A stretch of DNA of 64,000 bases from Bacillus methanolicus MGA3 (GTDB lineage: Bacteria > Bacillota > Bacilli > Bacillales > Cytobacillaceae). Under the pieces are notes generated by a model. The model saw only the letters and a list, made by a program, of their open reading frames with translations, did not search any database and was not told the DNA's origin. Where the stretch lies: the NCBI RefSeq assembly GCF_000724485.1, contig NZ_CP007739.1:168001-232000 (forward strand). Direction: 5' to 3'. Of the stretch, positions 51,035 through 59,192 are shown piece by piece (position 1 is the stretch's first letter; each line of letters opens with the position of its first letter). The position numbers and the translations under genes were made by a program.

Positions 51035-52085
51035 TCCGCAATATTTATATCAATCAATGGGAATTCCTCTTCCGGACCATTATATCGATTTTAGCGCCAA
51101 CATTAATCCTCTTGGTCCGCCTCTTTCGTTAAAAGAAAAATGGGGACAGGCCTTTGAGTTGATCAACGATTATCCTGATCCAAAAGCTTATAAATTTTCT
51201 CTTAAAGCAGCTGAAAAGGAAGGCCTGCCAATGAACTGGATCCTTCCGGGCAATGGAGGATCGGAACTCATCGCTCTGATTGCCAGAATGATTGCCGGCA
51301 AAAGAGTATTAATTGTTCAACCTGCCTTTTCTGAATATGAGGAAGCATGCAAAGCAAATGGCTGTCAGATCGGATATCATGTTCTTGAAGAGGGAAAGTG
51401 GGAGCTTAAGAGCGACAGTCTTATTCAAAAACTTGATCATTATGATGCTCTTTTTCTTTGCAATCCAAATAATCCAACAGGAAAATCTTTTTCCAGATCC
51501 GCCATTTCCCATGTTCTAGAAGAATCTTCCACAAGAAATTGTTTTGTGATCATTGACGAAGCTTTTTATGATTTTACTGAAGAAGTGCACTCCTTTGCTT
51601 CCTATATTCCTATCTATCCTAACTTAATGATTCTTCGGTCGATGACAAAAATGTACAGTATACCGGGAATAAGACTTGGGTACGTGATTGCTCGCCCGCC
51701 TGTTCTTGAGAAAATGGCTTCTTTCCAGCCTCACTGGAGCGTCAATGCTATTGCTTTAATGGCTGGGGAAGAATGCTTAAAAGCAGTTGAGCACGAGCAG
51801 AATACGAGGCAATATATTGGCAAGCAGCGTTCTCGTTTAGTGAAATTTTTTCAGGAAAAGGGCTATGAAGTCTCCAATTCTAGCGTGAATTTTTATCTAT
51901 TACGAGACCCAAATCATATAGATCAGCTTCCTCTTATCCAATTTTTGCTTGAGAATGGGATTGTTCCGAGGCATACTTATCATTTTCCGGGCCTGGAAGG
52001 CAGCTGGATACGGCTGGCGATAAAACGTAAGAAAGAAAATGACCGGTTAATGGAGGTATTAGCGAAATGGCGCACGGTGCAATAA
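51009..52085 (+). CDS. cobD: L-threonine-O-3-phosphate decarboxylase CobD
   Basis: CobD makes (R)-1-amino-2-propanol phosphate for the nucleotide arm. It is a 358-aa PLP enzyme of aminotransferase class I/II fold. It has DFSANINPLGPP, PGNGGSELIALIARM, FLCNPNNPTGKS, VIIDEAFYDFTEE and the PLP Lys in SMTKMYSIPGIRLGY. The TTG at 51009 is chosen because GGAGGGG ends seven bases upstream. An earlier in-frame TTG at 50994 would precede that site. The gene overlaps cbiB by 26 bases and cobU by 19 bases. Confidence 0.93.
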   Translation: MKWPLHGSNPQYLYQSMGIPLPDHYIDFSANINPLGPPLSLKEKWGQAFELINDYPDPKAYKFSLKAAEKEGLPMNWILPGNGGSELIALIARMIAGKRVLIVQPAFSEYEEACKANGCQIGYHVLEEGKWELKSDSLIQKLDHYDALFLCNPNNPTGKSFSRSAISHVLEESSTRNCFVIIDEAFYDFTEEVHSFASYIPIYPNLMILRSMTKMYSIPGIRLGYVIARPPVLEKMASFQPHWSVNAIALMAGEECLKAVEHEQNTRQYIGKQRSRLVKFFQEKGYEVSNSSVNFYLLRDPNHIDQLPLIQFLLENGIVPRHTYHFPGLEGSWIRLAIKRKKENDRLMEVLAKWRTVQ

Positions 52086-52675
52086 CGTTTATTACTGGCG
52101 GAGTTCGGAGCGGGAAGAGTTCGTTTGCTGAGAAAATGGCTGTTGCGATTGCGGAAAAAAACGGCGGAGATCTTTACTATATCGCATGTGGGCGTTCTTC
52201 AGATCTGGAAATGAGTGAACGGATAAAAAGGCACAAAATCTATCGGGAGAACAGCTCGATCCCATGGAATACTTTAGAATTTGCAACGAATATTCAGCAG
52301 GCATGTTCTTATTTTAGTGAACATTCTGTCGTTTTGCTTGATTGTTTAACGACATTATTAAATAATGAGCTTTTTTCAAATAGAGAGTCATGGGAACGGT
52401 CTGATATCCAGGAGGAAGTGAAAAGGTCAATTAAAAAAGGGATTTTGGAAATTCAAAAGGCATGCAGCCATTTGCTTATTGTCAGCAATGAAGTGCTGAA
52501 TGAACAGATTGATGAAAGTCTTGTAGTGTTTACATATGGAAAAATTCTCGGCCAGCTTCATCAATGGCTCGTGCAGCAATCGAGTACAGCTTATTTGCTT
52601 GAAGCTGGCATTCCCCGGCTGATGAAAGGAGAACAGGCACATGAAAGGCATTATGATTCAAGGGACAGCTTCTGA
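52067..52675 (+). CDS. cobU: Adenosylcobinamide kinase / guanylyltransferase CobU
   Basis: CobU phosphorylates adenosylcobinamide and transfers GMP from GTP to give adenosylcobinamide-GDP. The 202-aa protein has the P-loop TGGVRSGKSSFAE (residues 10-22), IACGRSSDLEMSERIKRHK with the His that accepts GMP, LLDCLTTLLNNELF and SNEVLNEQIDESLVVFTYGKILGQLHQWL. All catalytic landmarks are intact. GGAGG lies ten bases before the ATG. It overlaps both neighbours. Confidence 0.94.
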   Translation: MAHGAITFITGGVRSGKSSFAEKMAVAIAEKNGGDLYYIACGRSSDLEMSERIKRHKIYRENSSIPWNTLEFATNIQQACSYFSEHSVVLLDCLTTLLNNELFSNRESWERSDIQEEVKRSIKKGILEIQKACSHLLIVSNEVLNEQIDESLVVFTYGKILGQLHQWLVQQSSTAYLLEAGIPRLMKGEQAHERHYDSRDSF

Positions 52676-54152
52676 TGTCGGAAAAAGTTTGATCACGACC
52701 GCAATTTGCAGGATTCTCGCAAAGGAAGGATACAAAGTTGCTCCTTTTAAATCACAAAATATGTCCAATAATTCTTATGTCACGATGGACGGTAAAGAAA
52801 TTGGCCGTGCCCAAGGGCTTCAAGCGGAAGCAGCCGGGACAGAGGCGACGGTCTGGATGAATCCGATTTTATTAAAACCGAGGTTCGAGCATCAATCTGA
52901 AGTGGTTTTATTGGGCCGGCCGTTTACAACAGTTTCCGGCAATGCATACCGAGATTCTTTTTATCAAATAGGATTGGAAACGATCGAAACTGCGTTAAAA
53001 AAACTGCAAGAGGAATATGAACTGATCGTAATTGAAGGAGCGGGAAGCCCGGCGGAAATCAACTTAAAAGACAGAGAACTTGTGAATATGAAAGTTGCGG
53101 AACTTGCCGATGTACCCGTTGTTTTAGTGGCTGATATTGACCGGGGCGGAGTGTTTGCCAGTATCGTCGGAACATTGGAGCTTTTGGAAGAAGAGGAACG
53201 GAGCCGAGTAAAGGGCGTGATTATTAATAAATTTCGCGGCGATCCCGAGTTGTTTCAAGATGGCATCAAGTGGCTTGAGGAACGAACGGGGATTCCGGTT
53301 CTTGGGGTTCTTCCCTATTTGGACCGGCATATGATAGAAGGAGAAGATTCTCTTTCCCTTTCTGATCGGTTTTCAAAACGCCGGCAAAAAAGCATTGATA
53401 TTGCTGTTATCAAACTTCCTTATCTTTCAAACTACAGTGATATTGAACCGTTTTTATATGAAGAGGATGTTTCGGTTCGCTGGGTCAGTGGCCCGGAACG
53501 ATTTGGTATGCCTGATGCTGTGATCATTCCCGGCACGAAAAGCTCGATTGGAGATTTGCGATACCTTAAAGATAAGGGACTGGCTGAAGCAATTAAGAAA
53601 TACATAGGCGATGGAGGGACAATTGTTGGCATTTGCGGCGGATATCAAATGCTAACCCGAATGCTTATTGACGAGGCAGGGTCCGATACAGGGAAAGCTG
53701 GAATAAGTGAAGAAGGTCTCGGAATTATTCCGGGAATTACATTTTTTTACAGAGAAAAGCTGACGATTCGAACGAAGGGAACGGTTCATCCTGATATCGG
53801 TATGGGAGAAATTCCGGTACAAGGCTATGAAATTCACCTTGGAAAAACTGAAATTGACCCGTCTGTTAAGAGAAGCCCGTTTTTATTGCTTGAGAACGGC
53901 GAAGAAGAGGGGTATTGCAGAGACGATGGCACGATCATTGGCACATATTTGCACCATCTTTTTCATAATGATCAATGGCGGAGCAAATGGCTGAATCGAT
54001 TGAGGAAAAGAAAAGGGCTTTCCGTTCGTAAGCCCGTTTTTATTGGAGAGCTAAAGGATGAAAAATATGAGGAATTGGCTGCCAGCATAAAGCCGTTTTT
54101 AAACTGGGAGAAAATGAAAAATATTATTTTCATGGGAGCGGGCAGTGAATGA
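52641..54152 (+). CDS. cobQ: Adenosylcobyric acid synthase CobQ
   Basis: CobQ amidates four carboxyl groups of adenosylcobyrinic acid a,c-diamide using glutamine and ATP. The 503-aa protein has the N-terminal MIQGTASDVGKSLITTAICR nucleotide site, VIEGAGSPAEINLKDRELVN, VLVADIDRGGVFASI and the glutaminase nucleophile Cys in GICGGYQML (about residue 334) with His in GTYLHHLFHND. It is complete. Its presence is notable because no cbiA or earlier corrin genes occur in the window, and CbiZ offers another source of cobyric acid. It overlaps cobU by 35 bases. Confidence 0.95.
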   Translation: MKGIMIQGTASDVGKSLITTAICRILAKEGYKVAPFKSQNMSNNSYVTMDGKEIGRAQGLQAEAAGTEATVWMNPILLKPRFEHQSEVVLLGRPFTTVSGNAYRDSFYQIGLETIETALKKLQEEYELIVIEGAGSPAEINLKDRELVNMKVAELADVPVVLVADIDRGGVFASIVGTLELLEEEERSRVKGVIINKFRGDPELFQDGIKWLEERTGIPVLGVLPYLDRHMIEGEDSLSLSDRFSKRRQKSIDIAVIKLPYLSNYSDIEPFLYEEDVSVRWVSGPERFGMPDAVIIPGTKSSIGDLRYLKDKGLAEAIKKYIGDGGTIVGICGGYQMLTRMLIDEAGSDTGKAGISEEGLGIIPGITFFYREKLTIRTKGTVHPDIGMGEIPVQGYEIHLGKTEIDPSVKRSPFLLLENGEEEGYCRDDGTIIGTYLHHLFHNDQWRSKWLNRLRKRKGLSVRKPVFIGELKDEKYEELAASIKPFLNWEKMKNIIFMGAGSE

Positions 54153-54934
54153 TAAAAGGCTTCTTGATTAACCTGCAATTTTTCACGTCTATTCCTGTTC
54201 CGCTAAAGCTTCCAATGGATAAATTGCATTTGAAAAAAGCGATTCAAACTTTTCCTTTATTAGGAATTTTTCAAGGCTGTGTTTTTTCGCTATTATTGTA
54301 TCTATTACAATACTATACTCCTTTTTCTGATCTTGCTGATGCTTTTTTTCTTTGGCTAGTGACCATTATTCTCACAGGCGGGATTCATCTCGACGGTTGG
54401 ATTGATGCTAGTGACGCATATTTTTCATTTCGGGATAGAGAGAAGCGGCTTGAAATTATGAAGGACCCGCGGACAGGAGCATTCGGAGTAATTTCGGTTA
54501 TCGTCCTGCTAGGCAGCAAATTTTTGTTTATATACGAAATCACCCTACAGGCCAATTTGATATCGATTTTTTTAATCATGTATATTCCTTTTTTAGGAAA
54601 AAGCGCAATGGGTTATTTTCTTACCGGCTTGCCGTCAGCGAAAAAAGAAGGACTAGCCTTTTTCTTTCAGCAAGCAGCGGATATCCGATCATTATGGATA
54701 TACCCATTGTATCTGCTGTTTTTTCTCTGGCTGGCTTTTCTTTTAAATACTAGGCTTTTTCTTTTTTCTGCTGTAATGCTATTTTCTGCAGTTGTTGTTG
54801 TTATTTTTTTGAAGAATAAAATAATGAAATGGTTTGGCGGAGTAACAGGAGATGTGTTAGGGTCCGCTGTGGAAGGAGTGGAACTTTTATTATGGGCAAT
54901 TCTGTGGTTATTGCACTATTTCGCCATGGCTTAA
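54149..54934 (+). CDS. cobS: Adenosylcobinamide-GDP ribazoletransferase CobS
   Basis: CobS condenses adenosylcobinamide-GDP with alpha-ribazole (or its phosphate) to form the complete cobalamin. The 261-aa membrane protein has about six helices and the family motifs FLINLQFFTSIPVP (N-terminus), GGIHLDGWIDASDAYFSFRDREKRLEIMKDPRTGAFGVI (about residues 77-115), FLGKSAMGYFLTGLPSAKKEGLA and WFGGVTGDVLGSAVEGVELLLW. The start overlaps the cobQ stop by four bases. Confidence 0.95.
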   Translation: MIKGFLINLQFFTSIPVPLKLPMDKLHLKKAIQTFPLLGIFQGCVFSLLLYLLQYYTPFSDLADAFFLWLVTIILTGGIHLDGWIDASDAYFSFRDREKRLEIMKDPRTGAFGVISVIVLLGSKFLFIYEITLQANLISIFLIMYIPFLGKSAMGYFLTGLPSAKKEGLAFFFQQAADIRSLWIYPLYLLFFLWLAFLLNTRLFLFSAVMLFSAVVVVIFLKNKIMKWFGGVTGDVLGSAVEGVELLLWAILWLLHYFAMA

Positions 54935-55518
54935 CGGCATATAATCAGAGAAAAGCGATTATCGGCTGGTCCGATTTCCGGCTTAGTCATGACGGCCGCA
55001 TGCGGTTAAAGGAAATAAAGGATAAACTGCCGGAGTATGAGAAAGTGTTTAGCAGCGATTTACAAAGATGTATGGAAACTGCTAGACTGCTGTTTCCTGA
55101 AGCCGATCCAATTCTCATTCCCGAACTGCGTGAACTGAATTTTGGAAAATGGGAAGGAAAAACTCACCAAGAACTTGAGAAGGATGGTGTTTATCAAAGT
55201 TGGTTAGAGGATTATTTTTCTGTCCGGCCGCCTGAAGGTGAATTATTTCCCGAGTTTGCTGATAGAGTCGAGCGCGGTTGGATCAAGTTGAAGGAGGAAA
55301 TATTACAAGACGGTGTGAACAGAGCTATTGCCGTGACACACGGCGGAGTAATTAAGTATTTGCTGTCCAAGTTCGCTCCTAATGAGCAGCCTTTTTGGGA
55401 ATGGAAGGTGAAGCACGGGCATGGCTATGAATTGGAATGGGAGAAAAATGCCTTTAGGAGGGGGGAACGGTGCACTTTATTACGGGAGGTGCTTTTAATG
55501 GAAAAGCAAAATGGGTAA
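54892..55518 (+). CDS. cobC: Alpha-ribazole phosphatase CobC (histidine phosphatase)
   Basis: This 208-aa histidine phosphatase has the RHG catalytic motif (LFRHGLTAYN, His near residue 12), SSDLQRCMETARLLFP, NFGKWEGKTHQELE and the second His in VTHGGVIKYL. In cobalamin operons this family removes phosphate from alpha-ribazole-5'-phosphate or cobalamin-5'-phosphate. The ATG at 54892 is chosen because GAAGGAGTGG lies 10-11 bases upstream; it starts within cobS. The next gene overlaps its end by 49 bases. Confidence 0.88.
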   Translation: MGNSVVIALFRHGLTAYNQRKAIIGWSDFRLSHDGRMRLKEIKDKLPEYEKVFSSDLQRCMETARLLFPEADPILIPELRELNFGKWEGKTHQELEKDGVYQSWLEDYFSVRPPEGELFPEFADRVERGWIKLKEEILQDGVNRAIAVTHGGVIKYLLSKFAPNEQPFWEWKVKHGHGYELEWEKNAFRRGERCTLLREVLLMEKQNG

Positions 55519-55910
55519 GGAGCTTTTATAAAATTAAAGAGAGAGATGACGTAATATGGATTTCCGCTTATAAACATCAAGCGCTTCCAATGATGCTCCA
55601 TGATTTCGGAAAAGATTTGGTTGTCCTGGAGGGAGCGGAACAATGGGTTAGAGAAATCTCGGTCCGGTCGGATTTGAAGGGTTTCCGTGAAGAATGGAAG
55701 AATGTATTAAGGAATTGGCATCTTTGGGAAACAGAAAGCCCGGAACGGACACTCGTTATTATCGGAGCGGATATTACAAAAGGGATTGTACCGGTTAAAA
55801 AGGAGCATCGAAACTGGCGGGATTGTACTGGTTGGGCTTTCCAAGATATTGTTGGCCTTGCTGACCGCGTGGACCTTATTTGGTATGGAATTGGTCAAAG
55901 ACTTAAATAG
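55470..55910 (+). CDS. Divergent CobU-like protein with degenerate P-loop
   Basis: This 146-aa protein begins MHFITGGAFNGKAKWVRSFY, aligned with the CobU start TFITGGVRSGKSSFAE, but the P-loop Ser/Thr after GK is Ala. The C-terminus (GWAFQDIVGLADRVDLIWYGIGQRLK) matches the end of CobU/CobP proteins (G.R.RD..G..N......AD.V....G....LK). The GMP-accepting His segment is missing, and the middle (DLVVLEGAEQWVREI) replaces the usual LLDCLTTL strand. It is about 55 residues shorter than CobU. Kinase/transferase activity is unlikely; a binding or regulatory role is possible. GTG start after AGGAGGGGGG. Confidence 0.7.
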   Translation: MHFITGGAFNGKAKWVRSFYKIKERDDVIWISAYKHQALPMMLHDFGKDLVVLEGAEQWVREISVRSDLKGFREEWKNVLRNWHLWETESPERTLVIIGADITKGIVPVKKEHRNWRDCTGWAFQDIVGLADRVDLIWYGIGQRLK

Positions 55911-55923
55911 GGAGGAAATGAAA

Positions 55924-56508
55924 TTGAGAATTTATACACGTACAGGTGATAAAGGACAAACGAGTTTAATTGGCGGCCGAGTAGATAAAGATGATATCAG
56001 GGTAGAAGCATATGGAACTGTTGATGAAGTGAATTGTTATGTCGGCCAGGCTATGACAGAACTAGATCCTAGTGTTTTCAAGGACGTTTTAGAAGATCTT
56101 GAAAAAATTCAACACGAGCTTTTTGACTGTGGCGGAGACCTTGCCAATATTTCCTCTAGGAGGCAATTAAAGCTTACAACTGAAGCTATTGAGTATCTTG
56201 AAAAAAGAATTGACGAGTTCACCGAGGAAGCACCGAAGCTCGAGAAATTTATCCTCCCTGGCGGAACAAAGCCTTCTGCGTCAATCCATATAGCCAGGAC
56301 AGTAACCCGTCGGGCTGAAAGACTGATTGTAAAACTGAAGAAGAAAGATCCGGAAGTGCCGGAGCTTACATTGAAATATATGAACCGTCTTTCCGATTAT
56401 TTTTTCGCCCTCGCGAGAATCGTGAATTTTCGTCTTGGTGTAAAAGATGTCGAATACATTAGAAGTGCGAATGTATTTCGGGAAGGGAAGCGGAAGGAGG
56501 AAAAATAA
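55924..56508 (+). CDS. pduO: Corrinoid adenosyltransferase, PduO type
   Basis: This enzyme transfers the adenosyl group of ATP to Co(I) corrinoids, making the coenzyme form. The 194-aa PF01923 protein shows RIYTRTGDKGQTSLIGGRVDKDDIRVEAYGTVDEVNCYVG (residues 2-41), FDCGGDLAN, FILPGGTKPSASIHIARTVTRRAER and NRLSDYFFALARIVN. The TTG at 55924 is chosen because GGAGG (55911-55915) is eight bases upstream; an ATG at 55918 is only two bases from it and would add two residues. It resembles B. subtilis YvqK. Confidence 0.94.
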   Translation: MRIYTRTGDKGQTSLIGGRVDKDDIRVEAYGTVDEVNCYVGQAMTELDPSVFKDVLEDLEKIQHELFDCGGDLANISSRRQLKLTTEAIEYLEKRIDEFTEEAPKLEKFILPGGTKPSASIHIARTVTRRAERLIVKLKKKDPEVPELTLKYMNRLSDYFFALARIVNFRLGVKDVEYIRSANVFREGKRKEEK

Positions 56509-57002
56509 TGTTCGGCAGAAATATTGGTTTGGCAGCTCTGTTTATTGCTTTGTCGGTCGTTGGTGCCTCTATTAAAATACCGGCTGTCATCGGTAGTATC
56601 GCCCTTGATTCTTTTCCTGCACTTTTGGCTTCTGTACTTTTAGGCGGTGGAGCAGGTGCAGTGATAGCTGCCGCTGGGCATATTTTGTCTGCATTGCTCG
56701 GTGGAATGCCGTTAGGTTCTTTTCATTTTCTTGTTGCGCTTGAAATGGCGGTTCTTGTATGGGTATTTGGAAACATTTATCGAGCGGGATCCAGGAAAAT
56801 GGCAGGTTTTCTTTTTTTAGTTGGCAACGCTTTTCTTGCTCCCCTGCCTTTTCTTTTTATAATGGGAAAAGAATTCTTTTTTGCGATCCTTCCTTCGCTA
56901 TTCGTAGGATCTTTGTTTAATATAGCAGTTGCATTGTTGATGATTCCTCGTCTCGTTTGGTTAAAGCGCAGCAAAACAGACTCTTTGGAGGCAAACCGAT
57001 GA
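56508..57002 (+). CDS. cblT: ECF transporter S component, probable alpha-ribazole transporter CblT
   Basis: This 164-aa hydrophobic protein has about five or six helices. The Gly/Ala-rich segment LLASVLLGGGAGAVIAAAGHILSALLGGMPLG (about 40-71) is typical of ECF substrate-binding subunits. Its place directly before a CblS-like kinase gene in a cobalamin operon matches the CblT/CblS pair described in Listeria and Geobacillus, which import and phosphorylate alpha-ribazole. No ECF ATPase or T component is encoded nearby, so it would need the shared module. The start overlaps the pduO stop by one base. Confidence 0.75.
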   Translation: MFGRNIGLAALFIALSVVGASIKIPAVIGSIALDSFPALLASVLLGGGAGAVIAAAGHILSALLGGMPLGSFHFLVALEMAVLVWVFGNIYRAGSRKMAGFLFLVGNAFLAPLPFLFIMGKEFFFAILPSLFVGSLFNIAVALLMIPRLVWLKRSKTDSLEANR

Positions 57003-57715
57003 GAGATGTTGCGATCGTCGCGATAAATGAAAACGAGTCTCTAGTGATTGCAGCTGATAACAGCGGCGGTATTGGGATGAAAAATAGTGATCATGTGAAA
57101 GTCCCTTATGACATTCTCTCCTATTATTCTTTTCGGGTCGCGGTGATGGAGTGCATGGCTGCCGGAGCAAAACCTGTTTCGGTTGCGATGCAAAATTTTT
57201 GTGGGGATGACGCCTGGCCGCTGCTTAAGGCTGGAGTGGAAAGAGGACTTTATGAATTGGGAATCGATGGGATTTCAGTAACGGGAAGTACCGAAAGTAA
57301 TTTTTCCCTCCTTCAATCGGCTCTCGGCATAGTTGTAGTGGGACGGAAGGCGAGGGATAACTCTCTTGATGAGTTGCCGGGGAAAGTGAATGTGGCGGTT
57401 ATCGGGTTTCCACTCGTAGGAGAAGAAGTCATTAACTATCAGGAAAATGTTGCACCTCTTTCGCTGTTCAATTGGTTTTGTAAACAGAAGGAAGTGGAGG
57501 CAGTTTTGCCAGTAGGTTCAAAAGGGATCATGTACGAGCTTCAACAGCTTTTTCATGGCCAGGAAATAGAAGAAAAACAAGTTTCTTGCAGTTTGGATCT
57601 CTTGAAATCTTCCGGTCCGGCAACATGCTTTCTTGTTGCTTACCGGCCCGAAGTTGAAGAAAAATTGCGCAGGAAAGCCGGAGAACTGTTTCATCCTGTT
57701 AAATTAATAGACTAA
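56999..57715 (+). CDS. cblS: Probable alpha-ribazole kinase CblS (AIR-synthase-like)
   Basis: This 238-aa protein has a PurM/AIR-synthase-like N-terminal half. It has VIAADNSGGIGMKNSDHVKVPYDILSYYSFRVAVMECMAAGAKPVSVAMQNF (residues 16-68) and TGSTESNF. It lacks a complete second PurM domain. In Listeria and Geobacillus the adjacent gene product CblS phosphorylates alpha-ribazole to alpha-ribazole-5'-phosphate, replacing the CobT route. GGAGG lies before the ATG at 56999, which overlaps the cblT stop by four bases. The assignment rests on fold and gene context. Confidence 0.72.
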   Translation: MRDVAIVAINENESLVIAADNSGGIGMKNSDHVKVPYDILSYYSFRVAVMECMAAGAKPVSVAMQNFCGDDAWPLLKAGVERGLYELGIDGISVTGSTESNFSLLQSALGIVVVGRKARDNSLDELPGKVNVAVIGFPLVGEEVINYQENVAPLSLFNWFCKQKEVEAVLPVGSKGIMYELQQLFHGQEIEEKQVSCSLDLLKSSGPATCFLVAYRPEVEEKLRRKAGELFHPVKLID

Positions 57716-57788
57716 TAATTATGGTTGGCAGGAAAACAAGGTATTTTTATAGAATATCTTGGCATAAAAAAATAAAAGGATGAAGAAC

Positions 57789-58412
57789 ATGCTAACTTTG
57801 TATATCACACGGCACGGTGAAACGGAATGGAATGTAGAAAAAAGAATGCAGGGCAGGTTGGACTCGAATTTAACGGATAAAGGAAAGCTGCATGCACAAT
57901 TACTTGGTAAGAGACTTGAAAATACGGAATTTGCGGCCATCATTACAAGTCCGAGTGGAAGAACAGTCCAAACGGCAGAACTTATAAAGGGAGACCGGCC
58001 TATTCCAATTGTAAAAGATACAAGATTGATGGAAATTCACTTTGGAAGCTGGGAAGGAAAAACTCATGATGAGATTAAGGAAATGGATGCTCATCAATTT
58101 GATTGTTTTTGGAACAATCCGCACCTGTACCAAAATTCAGAAGGCGAAAGTTTTCAAGACATCCAGGACAGGGTAATAGCTGTCTTGAAGGATATAGAAA
58201 AAACGTATTCTTCCGGAAATGTGCTGATTGTCACTCATGCTGTTGTTATTAAAACAATGTACATGGTGATGAAACAACTTCCCCTTGAGGAGTTTTGGGC
58301 ACCGCCATTCATTCATGGAACGAGTTTGACGATTGTGGAACTGAACGATGGGAAAAAGAGATTTTTATTAGAGGGTGACCTCGCCCATGTACAGCAGGAA
58401 GCTCATTTATAA
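57789..58412 (+). CDS. Histidine phosphatase (PhoE/CobC-like), second copy
   Basis: This 207-aa protein has LYITRHGETEWNVEKRMQGRLDSNLTDKGK at the N-terminus (catalytic His in RHG), SPSGRTVQTAELI, EIHFGSWEGKTHDEI and the second His in IVTHAVVIKTM. It resembles broad-specificity PhoE/YhfR phosphatases. It ends the cobalamin cluster after a 73-base gap, so it may share the transcript and could act on cobalamin-5'-phosphate or serve another role. The ATG at 57789 is preferred because AAAGGATG then lies about nine bases upstream. Confidence 0.8.
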   Translation: MLTLYITRHGETEWNVEKRMQGRLDSNLTDKGKLHAQLLGKRLENTEFAAIITSPSGRTVQTAELIKGDRPIPIVKDTRLMEIHFGSWEGKTHDEIKEMDAHQFDCFWNNPHLYQNSEGESFQDIQDRVIAVLKDIEKTYSSGNVLIVTHAVVIKTMYMVMKQLPLEEFWAPPFIHGTSLTIVELNDGKKRFLLEGDLAHVQQEAHL

Positions 58413-58429
58413 CAGGCACTGGTTTATAC

Positions 58430-58465
58430 GGAGGCTGACTCAAAAGCAAAGGGTCAGACCCCTCC
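58430..58465 (+). terminator. Hairpin after the cobalamin cluster
   Basis: GGAGG-CTGACTC pairs with GGGTCAG-ACC-CCTCC with a three-base bulge. There is no T run on the plus strand. It shares its GGGTCAG core with hairpins near 3528 and 22660. It is the only structured element in the 236-base gap before the next gene. Confidence 0.5.
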
Positions 58466-58648
58466 AAAACAATATAAAATCATTCTATCTATTTGTTATA
58501 GTTGGAGAGCGTCAAGACCCTTGTGTGCCAGCCTTTTTGCTATGAGCCGAGCCATCTCCTCATTTCCTTGAGAACTTTAAAAATCGATACCTCCATAACA
58601 ATGAAAAGGTAGTTGCCATTTAAATTTTTTGAAATGGAGAGACTATAG

Positions 58649-59098
58649 TTGATAATAAAATTTATTCAATGTTCCGTTTTTCCTGATAGAAAAGAAGCTT
58701 TTCATCGCGGCCAGCTAGCATGGCATACTCTTCATGAGGCACCCGGTTTTGTCTGCCAATTTGGCGGATGGGGAGTGGTCAATGCTTTTACAGCAAAAAT
58801 ATTTGCCATTTGGCAAACAAGGCAAGCATATGAAAATTTTATGAAGCACATTCATGATGAAATTTTTCTAGTATCTGGCCAAAAAGGCACTTATAAAAAT
58901 ATTGATGTAAAAATTTTTGAATTGGAAATCAACCTGACGGAAATTAGTTCAGTTCTTAATAGTAATAATAAACCAGTTTTTTTCGCAGTGAATGGAAATT
59001 CCCTGTACTTAAAAACCGAACCTTGCATCAATTCAGAAGCATTTACTATTGAAAAATCATGGAGCATTTTCGGGGATAATTTTTCTAGATTGATATAA
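58649..59098 (+). CDS. DUF4937 protein (YdbC-like)
   Basis: This 149-aa protein has IIKFIQCSVFPDRKEAFHRGQLAWHTLHEAPGFVCQFGGWG at its start and FMKHIHDEIFLVSGQKGTYKNIDVKIFE after residue 65. These match the DUF4937 family (B. subtilis YdbC), a dimeric alpha-beta-barrel-type fold of unknown activity. The C-terminal 45 residues are less conserved. The TTG start follows GGAGAGA. In B. subtilis ydbC also lies in the region leading to ddl-murF, so the location is ancestral. Confidence 0.75.
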   Translation: MIIKFIQCSVFPDRKEAFHRGQLAWHTLHEAPGFVCQFGGWGVVNAFTAKIFAIWQTRQAYENFMKHIHDEIFLVSGQKGTYKNIDVKIFELEINLTEISSVLNSNNKPVFFAVNGNSLYLKTEPCINSEAFTIEKSWSIFGDNFSRLI

Positions 59099-59192
59099 TT
59101 TCGTTTGCATGATCGAAAGAATATCAGCCCCGGGGATTTTATGAGCCTATGAGTAAATATTTGGGCCCCTTCGCATCAAACATTTAAGTTTT

